Origin: Paulinella micropora | Taxonomy: Eukaryota; Cercozoa; Imbricatea; Euglyphida | Assembly: GCA_009731375.1 (NCBI GenBank) | Contig: BJOX01000038.1 | Span: 998,209-1,062,208, forward strand | Length of the DNA stretch: 64,000 nt | Reading direction: 5' to 3' | Shown here: piece by piece, positions 28,926-38,120 of the stretch | How positions within the stretch are numbered: position 1 is the stretch's first letter | Layout: every line of letters begins with the position of its first letter | Program-made: the position numbers and the translations under genes | Notes under the pieces: model-generated | Seen by the model: only the letters and a program-made list of their open reading frames with translations | What the model was told of the DNA's origin: nothing | Database searches by the model: none

Positions 28926-30167
28926 TATTGGTCTTCTATAAAATTAGCAATAATATTGACATTTCCACCATTATTAGTAGTGGAAACTGATTTCTGTGTA
29001 AAAGTTAATACATCACTTGGAGACAGATAAATATCATAATTTCTTATATTAATTTGTTGAGTTGAACTTGCATTAATATAAATTTAAAAATTGTTGTTCC
29101 GTTGGCGATAGCAGTCGCTGTTGTGTCAGTATCAACTATTGAATATTTTGTATCTACATCAGCATACACTGCTCCAGTTAAAGTTCCATTCAACACCATT
29201 CTGACTATATTTGTTTTTCCGTCTTCATTACTAATACTTATCAATGATGGATATACTAATGAATAATTGTCTAAGTTAGCACCACCACTATCATATTTTG
29301 CCTTATTTCTTATAGTCAATATTGGTCTTTCTGTGGTGTGAGCAACTTCACTACCCTCAATCGAATTTGTTATGCTGGTATTAATAGTATTTGACCCCTC
29401 AATGAATAAACTAGCACTCGCTGTTTTAAGAGTTTGTATTCCAATCGCTGCATCATTTTTCATTACTGCTGTAAAAGGTAATGTCGTATTTCGCAGGCTT
29501 ACCCCAGTATTAGCATTCGCATAGTCAATCATATGAATTAATTGAAATAATCATGTTATGGGATTTTCAATATAAAACTTAATAGCACCAAACCCAAGAT
29601 ACTGAAATTGAATTTGAAATACATTTCCTCTGCTCCAAACTACTTCTGGCATAGCCGAAGTTCCATCGCACGGGTCATCCCAGTCTGCTTGGTCAATATA
29701 ATCTACGACACCTCCTTTACAATGCGCAATATTCATTCCTGCTCTATTTTTGTAGAAATAAAATCCATCAACAAGTTCATTTCCTATTCCAATATATGAA
29801 TAGTAATATTTTGTATCATCCGTTGTCCATATAGCAGTAAAACGGGCGAGGACACCCGTTCCAGTTCTATATTTTATTCTCCTTTTACTTACCAGTCTAG
29901 CATCCGCCGTGGCATCCGCTTGAGTTGTTAATGTTGCCATATTATTCAAAAATACACAGATTATTTTGTTTCTGTTTTTGTCTATATCCTAGTATTAATG
30001 GTATATGGAAAGATTTCCTATAAAACTGGTGTTAATTGACCTACTACTGCTTCGCCAAAAGCGGTTTTTGAATGATTTGTTTCAATATCACCATCATATC
30101 CAACTTTGACATTTATAAATTCTCCATCCGGATTTTCTGCGATTAAGTTTCTCTGGTGAGTTTTCAT
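28925..30167 (-). pseudogene. Conserved structural (probable receptor-type) protein, E2 copy
   Basis: Homologue of the E1 (9807-11067) and E3 (61421-62672) proteins. The start at 30167 (MKTHQRNL) is fixed by the preceding AATATC border of cloverleaf E. Pieces lie at 30018-30167, 29551-29949 and 29044-29532, with frame changes near 30000, 29545 and 29065. Landmarks are RRIKYRTGTGVLARF, QIQFQYLGFGAIKFY and FIEGSNTINTS. The protein precedes the capsid gene in transcription order in none of the elements; it lies immediately downstream of it. A virion role is inferred from position. Confidence 0.7.
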
Positions 30168-30168
30168 T

Positions 30169-30355
30169 GATATTTTAGAATTGCGATTCGTGCTCCGCAC
30201 TCTCTCTTATAAAAAAATCACTTTTGATTGCTATAACACTTCGTTTATATTCTAAAACATCGTTTTTTATTTTGAAAAAATATTTAATCTATTAATTCTT
30301 TACTTTAACTGCATTTGATGTTTTATGAAGATACGAAGTATATGAATAAAATATC
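30169..30355. repeat. Cloverleaf module E
   Basis: Borders are GATATTTT, one base from the start codon of the structural gene, and AAAATATC, one base from the capsid stop codon. Arm 1 (disturbed) holds the inner stem GTGC-TCC-GCAC. Arm 2 is AACATCG against a decayed TTTGATGTT. Arm 3 is GATAC-GAA-GTAT. It is longer than other copies because of an extra AT-rich piece near 30200-30240. Confidence 0.75.
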
Positions 30356-30356
30356 T

Positions 30357-33167
30357 TTAACTCATCAAAATTTCAACTCCCTTAACAAGCACACTACGTT
30401 GAAGAATGGCGAATGTGTAATGGTTAAGATTAGTTATGCCAGCACCACTCGCATCATTACTTGTAGTTGAAACGAATTCATATCGCCTCTCAGTGTCTAG
30501 GCTTAAACCGCTCACCTCATAGCAGTCGGTGTCCTTATCGCACAGCGGGCGGTTATTGTCCCAAGTATCTACATGGAACCAGTTGTAATGATAGACATCG
30601 CTGTTTAGGATAGCAGTTCCCTTCAACTTATCCTTCAAAATCATATAGTCCTCATATTCCTTTGTGTCAATATCAAACTGCTGGAGACGAGAGCCGTCAA
30701 GGGTTGTATAGTATTTTAAAACCTTTACACCAGCTCTGTTGTCATTATCAAAAGAAGTATTAGCACTTTCAGTGAAATGAAAGGCGGAAGTATAAATACG
30801 ACGAATTCTTTCACCCTGCGAGCGGTTCATCTTAATAACATAGTTCTGTTGGTTTGTTTGAAGACTTTGCTTCCAAGCGATAGGATACTCAATCTTAAAT
30901 GGAAAGCCTTCACCCGCAATCTTTTGCTGGACACCGAGGATGACATTCGGGTCAGTCTCAACAGCAAGGAATAGATTTAGGTTAGAGACGANNNNNNNNN
31001 NNNNNNNNNNNNNNNNNNNNNNNNNNNNNNNNNNNNNNNNNNNNNNNNNNNNNNNNNNNNNNNNNNNNNNNNNNNNNNNNNNNNNNNNNNNNNNNNNNNN
31101 NNNNNNNNNNNNNNNNNNNNNNNNNNNNNNNNNNNNNNNNNNNNNNNNNNNNNNNNNNNNNNNNNNNNNNNNNNNNNNNNNNNNNNNNNNNNNNNNNNNN
31201 NNNNNNNNNNNNNNNNNNNNNNNNNNNNNNNNNNNNNNNNNNNNNNNNNNNNNNNNNNNNNNNNNNNNNNNNNNNNNNNNNNNNNNNNNNNNNNNNNNNN
31301 NNNNNNNNNNNNNNNNNNNNNNNNNNNNNNNNNNNNNNNNNNNNNNNNNNNNNNNNNNNNNNNNNNNNNNNNNNNNNNNNNNNNNNNNNNNNNNNNNNNN
31401 NNNNNNNNNNNNNNNNNNNNNNNNNNNNNNNNNNNNNNNNNNNNNNNNNNNNNNNNNNNNNNNNNNNNNNNNNNNNNNNNNNNNNNNNNNNNNNNNNNNN
31501 NNNNNNNNNNNNNNNNNNNNNNNNNNNNNNNNNNNNNNNNNNNNNNNNNNNNNNNNNNNNNNNNNNNNNNNNNNNNNNNNNNNNNNNNNNNNNNNNNNNN
31601 NNNNNNNNNNNNNNNNNNNNNNNNNNNNNNNNNNNNNNNNNNNNNNNNNNNNNNNNNNNNNNNNNNNNNNNNNNNNNNNNNNNNNNNNNNNNNNNNNNNN
31701 NNNNNNNNNNNNNNNNNNNNNNNNNNNNNNNNNNNNNNNNNNNNNNNNNNNNNNNNNNNNNNNNNNNNNNNNNNNNNNNNNNNNNNNNNNNNNNNNNNTT
31801 GTAGTTGAAACGAATTCATATCGCCTCTCAGTGTCTAGGCTTAAACCGCTCACCTCATAGCAGTCGGTGTCCTTATCGCACAGCGGGCGGTTATTGTCCC
31901 AAGTATCTACATGGAACCAGTTGTAATGATAGACATCACTGTTTAGGATAGCACTTCCCTTCAACTTATCCTTCAAAATCATATAGTCCTCATATTCCTT
32001 TGTGTCAATATCAAACTGCTGGAGACGAGAGCCGTCAAGGGTTGTATAGTATTTTAAAACCTTTACACCAGCTCTGTTGTCATTATCAAAAGAAGTATTA
32101 GCACTTTCAGTGAAATGAAAGGCGGAAGTATAAATACGACGAATTCTTTCACCCTGCGAGCGGTTCATCTTAATAACATAGTTCTGTTGGTTTGTTTGAA
32201 GACTTTGCTTCCAAGCGATAGGATACTCAATCTTAAATGGAAAGCCTTCACCCGCAATCTTTTGCTGGACACCGAGGATGACATTCGGGTCAGTCTCAAC
32301 AGCAAGGAATAGATTTAGGTTAGAGACCAGCGGTAGTAGCGGCAGCACCAGTGGAAATAGAACTAGCACCAGTGCCATAGAATGAAGAGCGGTTGGTTTC
32401 AGCCCACGCAATCCGCATATCCAAAATTTCATTAAATCCAATAGTCTTATCCAGTTCAAAATAGTGCCAAACAGCATACCCAAAGGAAACTTAACATTAA
32501 TAACAGGGGTGGTAGCATTGGCAGTTCCACCTTCAAAATACTTAGCCTCCTCAAAAAGAACATTAACCAAACTATAATTTCCAGCAGTGCTATCAGCGAG
32601 AGCGGTATCATCATAACGGCGGGCATTAACAAGAGGCACTTTGTAATATCCTTGAACTGCAGCGACCAATCCAGCAGTATTGCCTGCAGCAGTAATTGCC
32701 TCTCTTTCCGCTACGGTTCTAATTTCAACTTTTCCAGCATTACACTTTTGAAGCATAGCACCGCTACCCACACCAGCACCATGGTTTTCAAGTGCCATAA
32801 ATTTTTCATACTTAATTTCTGGTTTCCATATAACCTTAATGTAATTACCCACATGCTGAAGATTACACAAATACTACCCGCTTCTGCTTCGCAATTCAAT
32901 AGTTTTAATCATAGACAGACAATCCATATAGATACGATTGTAGCGACCACCAGCACCTGGGGCAGACGGAGTGTAAGTAAATCGCAACACACTCCTCGCA
33001 AGGTTCAAAGGACGAGTAGGAATTTCAAAGGTGTTTTCCATACCACCAGCAGTAGTAAGTGCGACAGGTTGCGAGCCTTCACGAGTGGTAAGTTTGGTTA
33101 ATTCATACTTACCAGTGAGCAGTTCCTTAGTCTGATGGACTAGTTCTCCTCCGTATTGGACAGGCAT
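30357..33167 (-). pseudogene. Double jelly-roll major capsid protein, E2 copy, with assembly gap and duplication
   Basis: The start at 33167 gives MPVQYGGELVHQ and YELTKLTTREG, matching the E1 and E3 capsid proteins more distantly than those match each other. The frame changes near 32875, and there are shorter disruptions near 32330 and 32440. The run of N at 30991-31798 lies inside the gene. The sequence right of the gap (31799-32325) repeats the sequence left of it (30469-30990) almost exactly, so the C-terminal half appears twice. That is more likely an assembly artefact at a gap than a real double gene. The ending near 30357 reads VEILMS. Confidence 0.8.
30991..31798. other. Assembly gap (808 N)
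   Basis: Unsequenced run inside the E2 capsid gene, flanked by near-identical sequence on both sides. Confidence 0.95.
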
Positions 33168-33252
33168 TTTTTGTTTTATTTTTGAAGTAGTGTAAATTAA
33201 CTAATTCACCAGAATATATTTATAGAAAAAAAATCATTCTAAAATAATTAAT

Positions 33253-34061
33253 CTACCTCGCCTTTAACAAATTGAAGAATGAATTAAATAAACTAAAATA
33301 ATTAGTTTCACGATAAACCAGTAATGTCATAACGATACCCAAACCATTAAGATTAATTGCTTGGTCGTTTTCGTCTGTCACGTAAAACCTAAAGACATTG
33401 TTTGAATTAGCGGCCAATGTTTTACCATACTCAGACCCGCTTCATAGATAACAGACCCAAAAGGAATTTCGTTGGCTGTGTATATTTCTTGAAGCACGTG
33501 ATTATCACCTTCATTTACCAAATCCGATTGAAGATACAGAGTTTTTTCACCAGTTAAAATAATTACATTTGGCGATTTAATAAAATCATTATCAAAGAAA
33601 TATGTTGAGTTTCTATCAAACCCCATAACTTCGTGAATACGAGTATCACCATCAAATATAAACCGCGGTTGAATTCCTTTATTCTCTGACACACTGAATC
33701 TTAATGTTCCGTCTTCTGGTTCTATGTTGGTATTATTACTGGATACCACATAAGTATAATTATTAGGGCTGTCTGCGGTTAGCACCTCTGCCAGTTTATT
33801 TTTTAAATTGTTCATTGTGTAGTTGCCGTCAGGTATCGTAATTAAAGCCTCATATCCGTCTTCGGATAATGTAAAAGTATTATATGGTGAAGCCACAGAG
33901 TAATATGACTTCGGCACATAAATATGAAGAATTTTACAATGTGTGGGATTGTCTAGTCCCTTCATATTAACTTCGTGTGTAAAATCGCTGTCTGTGCCTG
34001 TTATCCTATTTTTGCTATTTATGTAATAGATACCCGAACTTCTTCCACCCTTATAGTCCAT
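33253..34061 (-). pseudogene. Penton-type minor capsid protein, E2 copy
   Basis: Close homologue of the E1 penton (13322-14133). It has the same YINSKNRITGTDSDF start region and NVIILTGEKTLYLQSDL strand, and the C-terminal pattern FYVTDENDQA...YRETNYFSLF...NLLKAR. The frame changes near 33440, and the correct end is at 33253-33255. No GIY-YIG gene and no duplicated tail occur here, so this is the reference state for the E1 insertion. The capsid start follows 86 bases further on. Confidence 0.85.
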
Positions 34062-34083
34062 TGTATATTATACGAATAATTTT

Positions 34084-34551
34084 TTATATGAATGTATTAA
34101 ATCCCTTACCATCTCCATACCCATTCTGGGCTTTTAACTTCTCCGCTTCTTCCTCTTTTAAGTCAGTGAAACCCGAACTAAACTTAAACCTGTTTCCTTT
34201 CGCCCGCTCCATTAAAAACCTCATACTATGCCAACCGCACGTGTCTGAGGTGTTTGATTGTTGTTTTACTTGATTAACCTTCATTAACAAATACCTATCG
34301 GGATGGCTTTTATCTATTAGCCGTTTCATTTGTTGTTGAAAGTCTTCTGTTGGCTCGTAAAGTGCTAATGGGCCATACACTTCAACACTCCTGTCTTTAT
34401 CTAGACTTATCCATACTGTCATCCAGTGCTGTCCATTTTTGTTGCTAGGGTCGGTATTCATAATAAATCCGTATCGCTTTCTGCTTCCGGGCTTCGACTT
34501 GTAGATTTCATCACTGGCTATCGCTCCGAGATACCATCCATATTTTTTCAT
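34084..34551 (-). CDS. Adenovirus-like cysteine protease (peptidase C5 type)
   Basis: A 155-residue frame, intact. It has the features of the adenovirus/Polinton maturation protease: a His in NGQHWMTV (about residue 43), an acidic region, a Gln-rich stretch QVKQQSN, and the nucleophile Cys in SDTCGWHSM (about residue 105). Family members cut capsid and core precursors during virion maturation, usually after small-residue GG or GX-G sites. A match to that kind of site (MAGG) is present in the core-like protein at 35838-36155. Its C-terminal part survives in E1 fused to another gene (14200-14556). The frame could be missing a few N-terminal residues. Confidence 0.8.
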   Translation of the reverse strand: MKKYGWYLGAIASDEIYKSKPGSRKRYGFIMNTDPSNKNGQHWMTVWISLDKDRSVEVYGPLALYEPTEDFQQQMKRLIDKSHPDRYLLMKVNQVKQQSNTSDTCGWHSMRFLMERAKGNRFKFSSGFTDLKEEEAEKLKAQNGYGDGKGFNTFI

Positions 34552-34559
34552 TATTTCAT

Positions 34560-34850
34560 CTATTCATTAGTCATTAGTCCACGACCCTCGCCCTGTTGTT
34601 GCTCGTCTGTCTGTGGTTGCTCTTGCTGTGGCTCCTCTGGCTGTGGCACCTCTGGCTGTGGCTCCGCAGAACTTATGCTCGGGGGTGGTGCTACATCCGT
34701 CGGTTGTGTCTCCGCTGGTTATGTATTTGTCATTTCAAATATAAGTTGTTTAGCATCCGAAGTTTCAAAACGTGGCGGGTCTATTGGCGATAGAGTGCTA
34801 TTTACAGGAGTTTTTTTTTTCTTCCTTCTTTTTGCTTTCAATTTTTAGCA
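34560..34850 (-). pseudogene. Pro/Gln/Glu-rich protein, broken
   Basis: Minus-strand reading gives a Lys-rich start, a segment with SPIDPPRFETSDAKQLIF, an in-frame stop near 34722, and then a Pro/Gln/Glu repeat (PQPEVPQPEEPQQEQPQ) to a stop at 34560-34562. A poly-A stretch near 34810 shifts the frame. Composition suggests a disordered virion or scaffold protein, without any family match. It lies between the protease and the coiled-coil gene, transcribed the same way. Confidence 0.45.
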
Positions 34851-35786
34851 TTCATTTTTGTTGTAAATCGTTCTAGTTTATCCCATCCATCTTCTGCCGA
34901 TGATATGTTTTCAGTGATTTTTTGTGTGTATAACCATCTCTTTAAACTAGTGGCGTAGTCGTTTGAACCTTTGTTTTTTATTAGAAGGATATTAGGTGAT
35001 TTATTATTGTGTGATTTTTCATTTTTTTTGACACGTTTTTTTCTCGTTTTCTCAGAAAACATTTTATCAATAATTCTTTGTCTCCTTTCTTCTTCCAAAT
35101 CTTTTTCTTGTTTATTTACTTTGTTATCAGTTATTTTTGGGGAAGATGTAGTTGCTGTTTTTTTTTTTCTTTGGTTTATTTATTGTTGAAGGGGGATTTG
35201 GTTTTGCTATAATTGGTGCTGCGACTTGCGCCGTCAATGATCCCTGTCTATGTAGTCGTTCAGCATTTAGTTCCTGAATAAGTCGCTGTTCCTTCTTCTG
35301 TTCCCTATCCTTTTCTTTCTGTCTTTCCTTAATCTCCGCCAGTTCTCTTTTATGTTCCCTATCCATTATATCTTGTCTTTCCTTAGCATCGGCTATGTCT
35401 TTTCTTTCTTGCCTCTTCTTTTCCTCGTCTAAATCCTCCCGTGCTGTCTTTTCTTTTTTCTCTATAGCCTCAATACCCTCATACTTTTCCTTTCTGAGTT
35501 TGTCTAAGTGGTCTTGAATTGCTGTTCTTGTATTCTGCTTAATCTCAGACAGGCTCTGGACTTTTCTTAAGTCTTCCTTCTTTGTTTTTTTCTTTGCTTT
35601 TGGTCTGCTTAAGGATTTCATAAAAAGTTTAACAATTTGAAGTGTGCTCATGATATTTGTTTTCTTACCGAAATTAAGATAATATTTTTTACCCTTCTGG
35701 ATAATATAAGGCCTCCCGCTCTTATTCCTATAAACCCGCGGGGGTCTCACCTTAGGCTTACTTGTTTTTTTGGTTTTAGCAACCAT
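34838..35786 (-). pseudogene. Basic coiled-coil virion-type protein, one frameshift
   Basis: The start at 35786 (MVAKTKKTSKP) gives a strongly basic N-terminus with a YRNKSGRPYIIQKGKKYYL motif. A long charged coiled coil follows (residues about 70-185: many Glu/Lys/Arg), then a Pro-Lys segment. The frame shifts in a run of A (T on this strand) near 35160 and ends, in the other frame, at 34838. No named family; the composition and the place beside core protein and protease suggest an internal virion protein. E1 has lost this gene. Confidence 0.6.
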
Positions 35787-35837
35787 TTTATATTAACAAA
35801 AAAATATTTCTGTGTCATATCAAACTTTTTATTTTTT

Positions 35838-36155
35838 TCAAAATTTTAGTGCCCCTCGTCCTCTCTGCTTACCATAACCAAGTTTAGAAGCGGTGGCTTG
35901 GACAGACCCAGCATAAGGCACTCCAATACTGCTTAAGGCTCCAGCAGTTCTAGAGATTACTTTGTTATCGCGGAGAAATTTATTAACAGCCAATGCAGTT
36001 TTTTGCCAGTTAATTTTGCCACCAGCCTGCCCCTTGCCTCCTTGCTTCTTCTTACGACCAGTCTTCTTTTTACCTCCTGCCATATTTGTGCTTGAGTTAA
36101 TTGTTCGTTTGCCGATTGTTGGAATGACTTCAACACGAGTTGTCTTCACTACCAT
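35838..36155 (-). CDS. Small basic core-like protein with protease-site match
   Basis: A 105-residue, intact frame. Residues 25-50 are almost all Lys, Gly and Gln (MAGGKKKTGRKKKQGGKGQAGG). The rest forms a helical, mildly hydrophobic tail (WQKTALAVNKFLRDN...). This resembles small DNA-binding core proteins of adenoviruses and Polintons. MAGG followed by Lys fits the adenovirus-protease consensus (M/I/L)-x-G-G, so the virus-like protease encoded nearby may cut here. Lost from E1 in the internal deletion. Confidence 0.65.
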   Translation of the reverse strand: MVVKTTRVEVIPTIGKRTINSSTNMAGGKKKTGRKKKQGGKGQAGGKINWQKTALAVNKFLRDNKVISRTAGALSSIGVPYAGSVQATASKLGYGKQRGRGALKF

Positions 36156-36197
36156 TATACTATGAAAAAAATATTTAAAAAATCAAATAATTATTTT

Positions 36198-36304
36198 GAT
36201 ATTTTATTCTGACTTCGTCATCATAAAACATCGTTTTGCTTTAATGGTTTCGATGTTTGAGAATAAGCGATAGTGCGTAGCACGAAGCACAATTCTCAAA
36301 TATC
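36198..36304. repeat. Cloverleaf module F
   Basis: Borders are GATATTTT and AAATATC. Arms are TGAC-GAA-GTCA, AACATCG/CGATGTT, and TTTGAGAAT/ATTCTCAAA with an inner GTGC-TAC-GCAC (read on the minus strand). It lies between the core-like gene and the ATPase; the ATPase stop (tta 36308-36310) is four bases away. Confidence 0.9.
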
Positions 36305-36307
36305 ATT

Positions 36308-37127
36308 TTAGCCTAAAATTAAAGTTTTTTCTTAACTCATCATCAACACTTGAGATATACAGAAAATTAAATCGTTCCTTTGTAGCCTCGTGATACTTTT
36401 CCAGAAGGTAATCAAAGTTGAAAGATAGGTCTAAGTGTTTTTACACGAGTTCCATTTTGTCCTGAGACTGGGCCGGAAAAGATTAATAAATAATCTAACT
36501 GCTTAATGGCTTCTGACCGTAGGTCATTCAAATACTGGCTTGACATAATCACCTTTGATTTATAGTGTCTGTTCTTTTTTAACAAATCGCTTACTGACTT
36601 GTCTCTTAAACCGCTTCCTAAATCATCCAAAACAAAAACAACCTCTTGCGAAATATACTTGCTCGGTCTCTCTTTCCTCTCACCTCCTTGTTCCTTTTTC
36701 TTTTCCTTTCTGGAATAAAGAAATTGTGGTTTCTCTATTTCCTCTTTGTCCTCTTCAATTTCGCCTTCGTGTTGCTCATCATGTCTGTTCAGTTTGTCAA
36801 GTTCATAGTCTATCACATTAACACCATCTGATTTAAGAAATGTATATATTATATTGCCATAGGGCTTCCCCTGTTCTTAAAGTGCTTTACCATTGCTTTA
36901 TAAATGTAGTCCTTGTGTATTGTTGAAGCAATAATGACAATACGGGTTTTTCTGTCTGTAGTCCGTTTCAGTATTTCAAAGAGTGATGTCGTTTTCCCGC
37001 TCTTCTTACGGGCGAGTAGAAATATATTGGAATACGGCTCATTGAATAATTTATAACCTTTTGCTTTTTTATTTCCATCACCCTCTTGTTTTACTGGCTT
37101 CACTTTTACATTATTGATTTTCAGCAT
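36308..37127 (-). pseudogene. Genome-packaging ATPase (FtsK/HerA, A32-like), frameshifted
   Basis: The start at 37127 (MLKINNVKVKP) is set by the cloverleaf G border in AATATCAATG. The first part (36849-37127) has the Walker A region LLARKKSGKTT. The second frame (36412-36816) has Walker B VVFVLDDLG followed by VIMSSQYLND, where Gln sits in the sensor position. The end continues in another frame to 36308. Breaks are near 36850 and 36420. This family drives DNA packaging in Polintons, virophages and nucleocytoplasmic large DNA viruses. E1 has no copy because of the deletion described at 14200-14556. Confidence 0.85.
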
Positions 37128-37128
37128 T

Positions 37129-37273
37129 GATATTTTAGAATTGCGTTTCGTGCTTCGCACTCTCTCTTATTCTAAAACATCGTTTTTTCTTTATTGTTAA
37201 AAATAAATCGGTTTTCGATGGTTATCAACAAACGAGAATGAGTGAAACGAATGAGAGTGTAGTTGATAACTAT
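37129..37273. repeat. Cloverleaf module G
   Basis: Borders are GATATT, one base from the ATPase start codon, and ACTATC. Arm 1 is TTTTAGAAT/ATTCTAAAA, a paired change from the TTTGAGAAT/ATTCTCAAA of C and F, with an inner GTGC-TTC-GCAC. Arm 2 is AACATCG with CGATGGTT. Arm 3 is GTTATCAAC/GTTGATAAC. Confidence 0.85.
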
Positions 37274-37463
37274 CCTAGAAATTCTAAACACACAACAATT
37301 CTCCCCGCTAAATTTCCTGTATCAATATTTCCGTTGTATAATGAATAAACTTAACATTCATTTTAGTTGGTGTGAACGACATTTGAATATTTTTATTAAA
37401 TGTTTTGCTTTCCACAAAATCATTGCTTAGAAAAACAATCTTTTGGTATTTGTGCTCGGTCAT
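37271..37463 (-). pseudogene. Small conserved protein, E2 copy
   Basis: The start at 37463 (MTEHKYQ) gives KIVFLSNDF and FTPTKMNVKFIHY, matching the N-terminal part of the E1 fusion gene (14200-14556). A frame change near 37337 separates the last 20 codons, which end at a TAG inside the cloverleaf G border. The protein is about 63 residues. No family is recognised. Its conservation in both elements next to the secreted Cys-rich gene suggests that it is a genuine structural gene. Confidence 0.6.
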
Positions 37464-37526
37464 TCTGACTACGCTTGCTTCGCCACTTCGTGCTTTGTGG
37501 TTAAAATATATAAATATAGATATAAG

Positions 37527-37781
37527 ATGATAAAAATTTTATTAATATTTGTTGGGTCTGTGTTAGGTCGGACTGCCTGCGACTTTTACTCACGGGTAAG
37601 CGAAAAAAAGAATGAGAGTTGTGCTTATTGTATAAAGCAAGGAATAGAAACTAAATTTAAATGTGTGTATAAGCCTATGAGTGATTGGTGTGTTAGTTTT
37701 GATGATGCGGTTCCTTTAATCTGTGCCAGCGATAGTTCTTGGTATAAATTACATTTATACGAGTGTTCATTTCTTACTTGA
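37527..37781 (+). CDS. Secreted Cys-rich protein (PSI-like), E2 copy
   Basis: 84 residues, intact. A hydrophobic signal-like start (KILLIFVGSVLG) leads to the same Cys framework as the E1 protein at 14583-14816, with a seven-residue insertion (IETKFK). The C-terminus LYECSFLT is identical in both. The gene overlaps the membrane protein gene (37767-38120) tail to tail, as in E1. The strong conservation and intact frames in two decaying elements suggest past selection. Confidence 0.65.
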   Translation: MIKILLIFVGSVLGRTACDFYSRVSEKKNESCAYCIKQGIETKFKCVYKPMSDWCVSFDDAVPLICASDSSWYKLHLYECSFLT

Positions 37782-38120
37782 AGAAGGCGATGGAAGACAT
37801 ATTCCAATCAATAGTGTTAAAATACCTACATAAGTATTAGCAACCTCGCACGGCAAGTTCTTTTCAGATAGCCTCACGATACAAATGGTTATAATGGCGA
37901 TAATGATACCCATTTGAAATGAGTATTTAATAAGTCGGCTGTCGGTTGGTCTATTTTTTATACAACAACAATTCCAGTTATCTTCCAATTCGTGCTCTAC
38001 TTTTTTTTCCTCAGTCTTTAGTTCTACTTCAAGAACACGTGACTTTAATTCTGGAGTTAGTTCACCATCCATATCCATAATAGGCGGTGGTCTGTGAAGT
38101 CTAGTTGTATTATTAGACAA
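37767..38120 (-). CDS. Small membrane protein, E2 copy
   Basis: 117 residues, intact. It has a Pro-rich N-terminus, an acidic linker, a CCCIKNR Cys cluster, and two hydrophobic segments containing MGIIIAIIT and VGILTLLIGICL, as in E1 (14802-15140). The start overlaps the end of the fibre gene (38113). The role is unknown. The fixed order fibre - membrane protein - secreted protein in both elements suggests a surface module. Confidence 0.65.
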   Translation of the reverse strand: MSNNTTRLHRPPPIMDMDGELTPELKSRVLEVELKTEEKKVEHELEDNWNCCCIKNRPTDSRLIKYSFQMGIIIAIITICIVRLSEKNLPCEVANTYVGILTLLIGICLPSPSSSKK

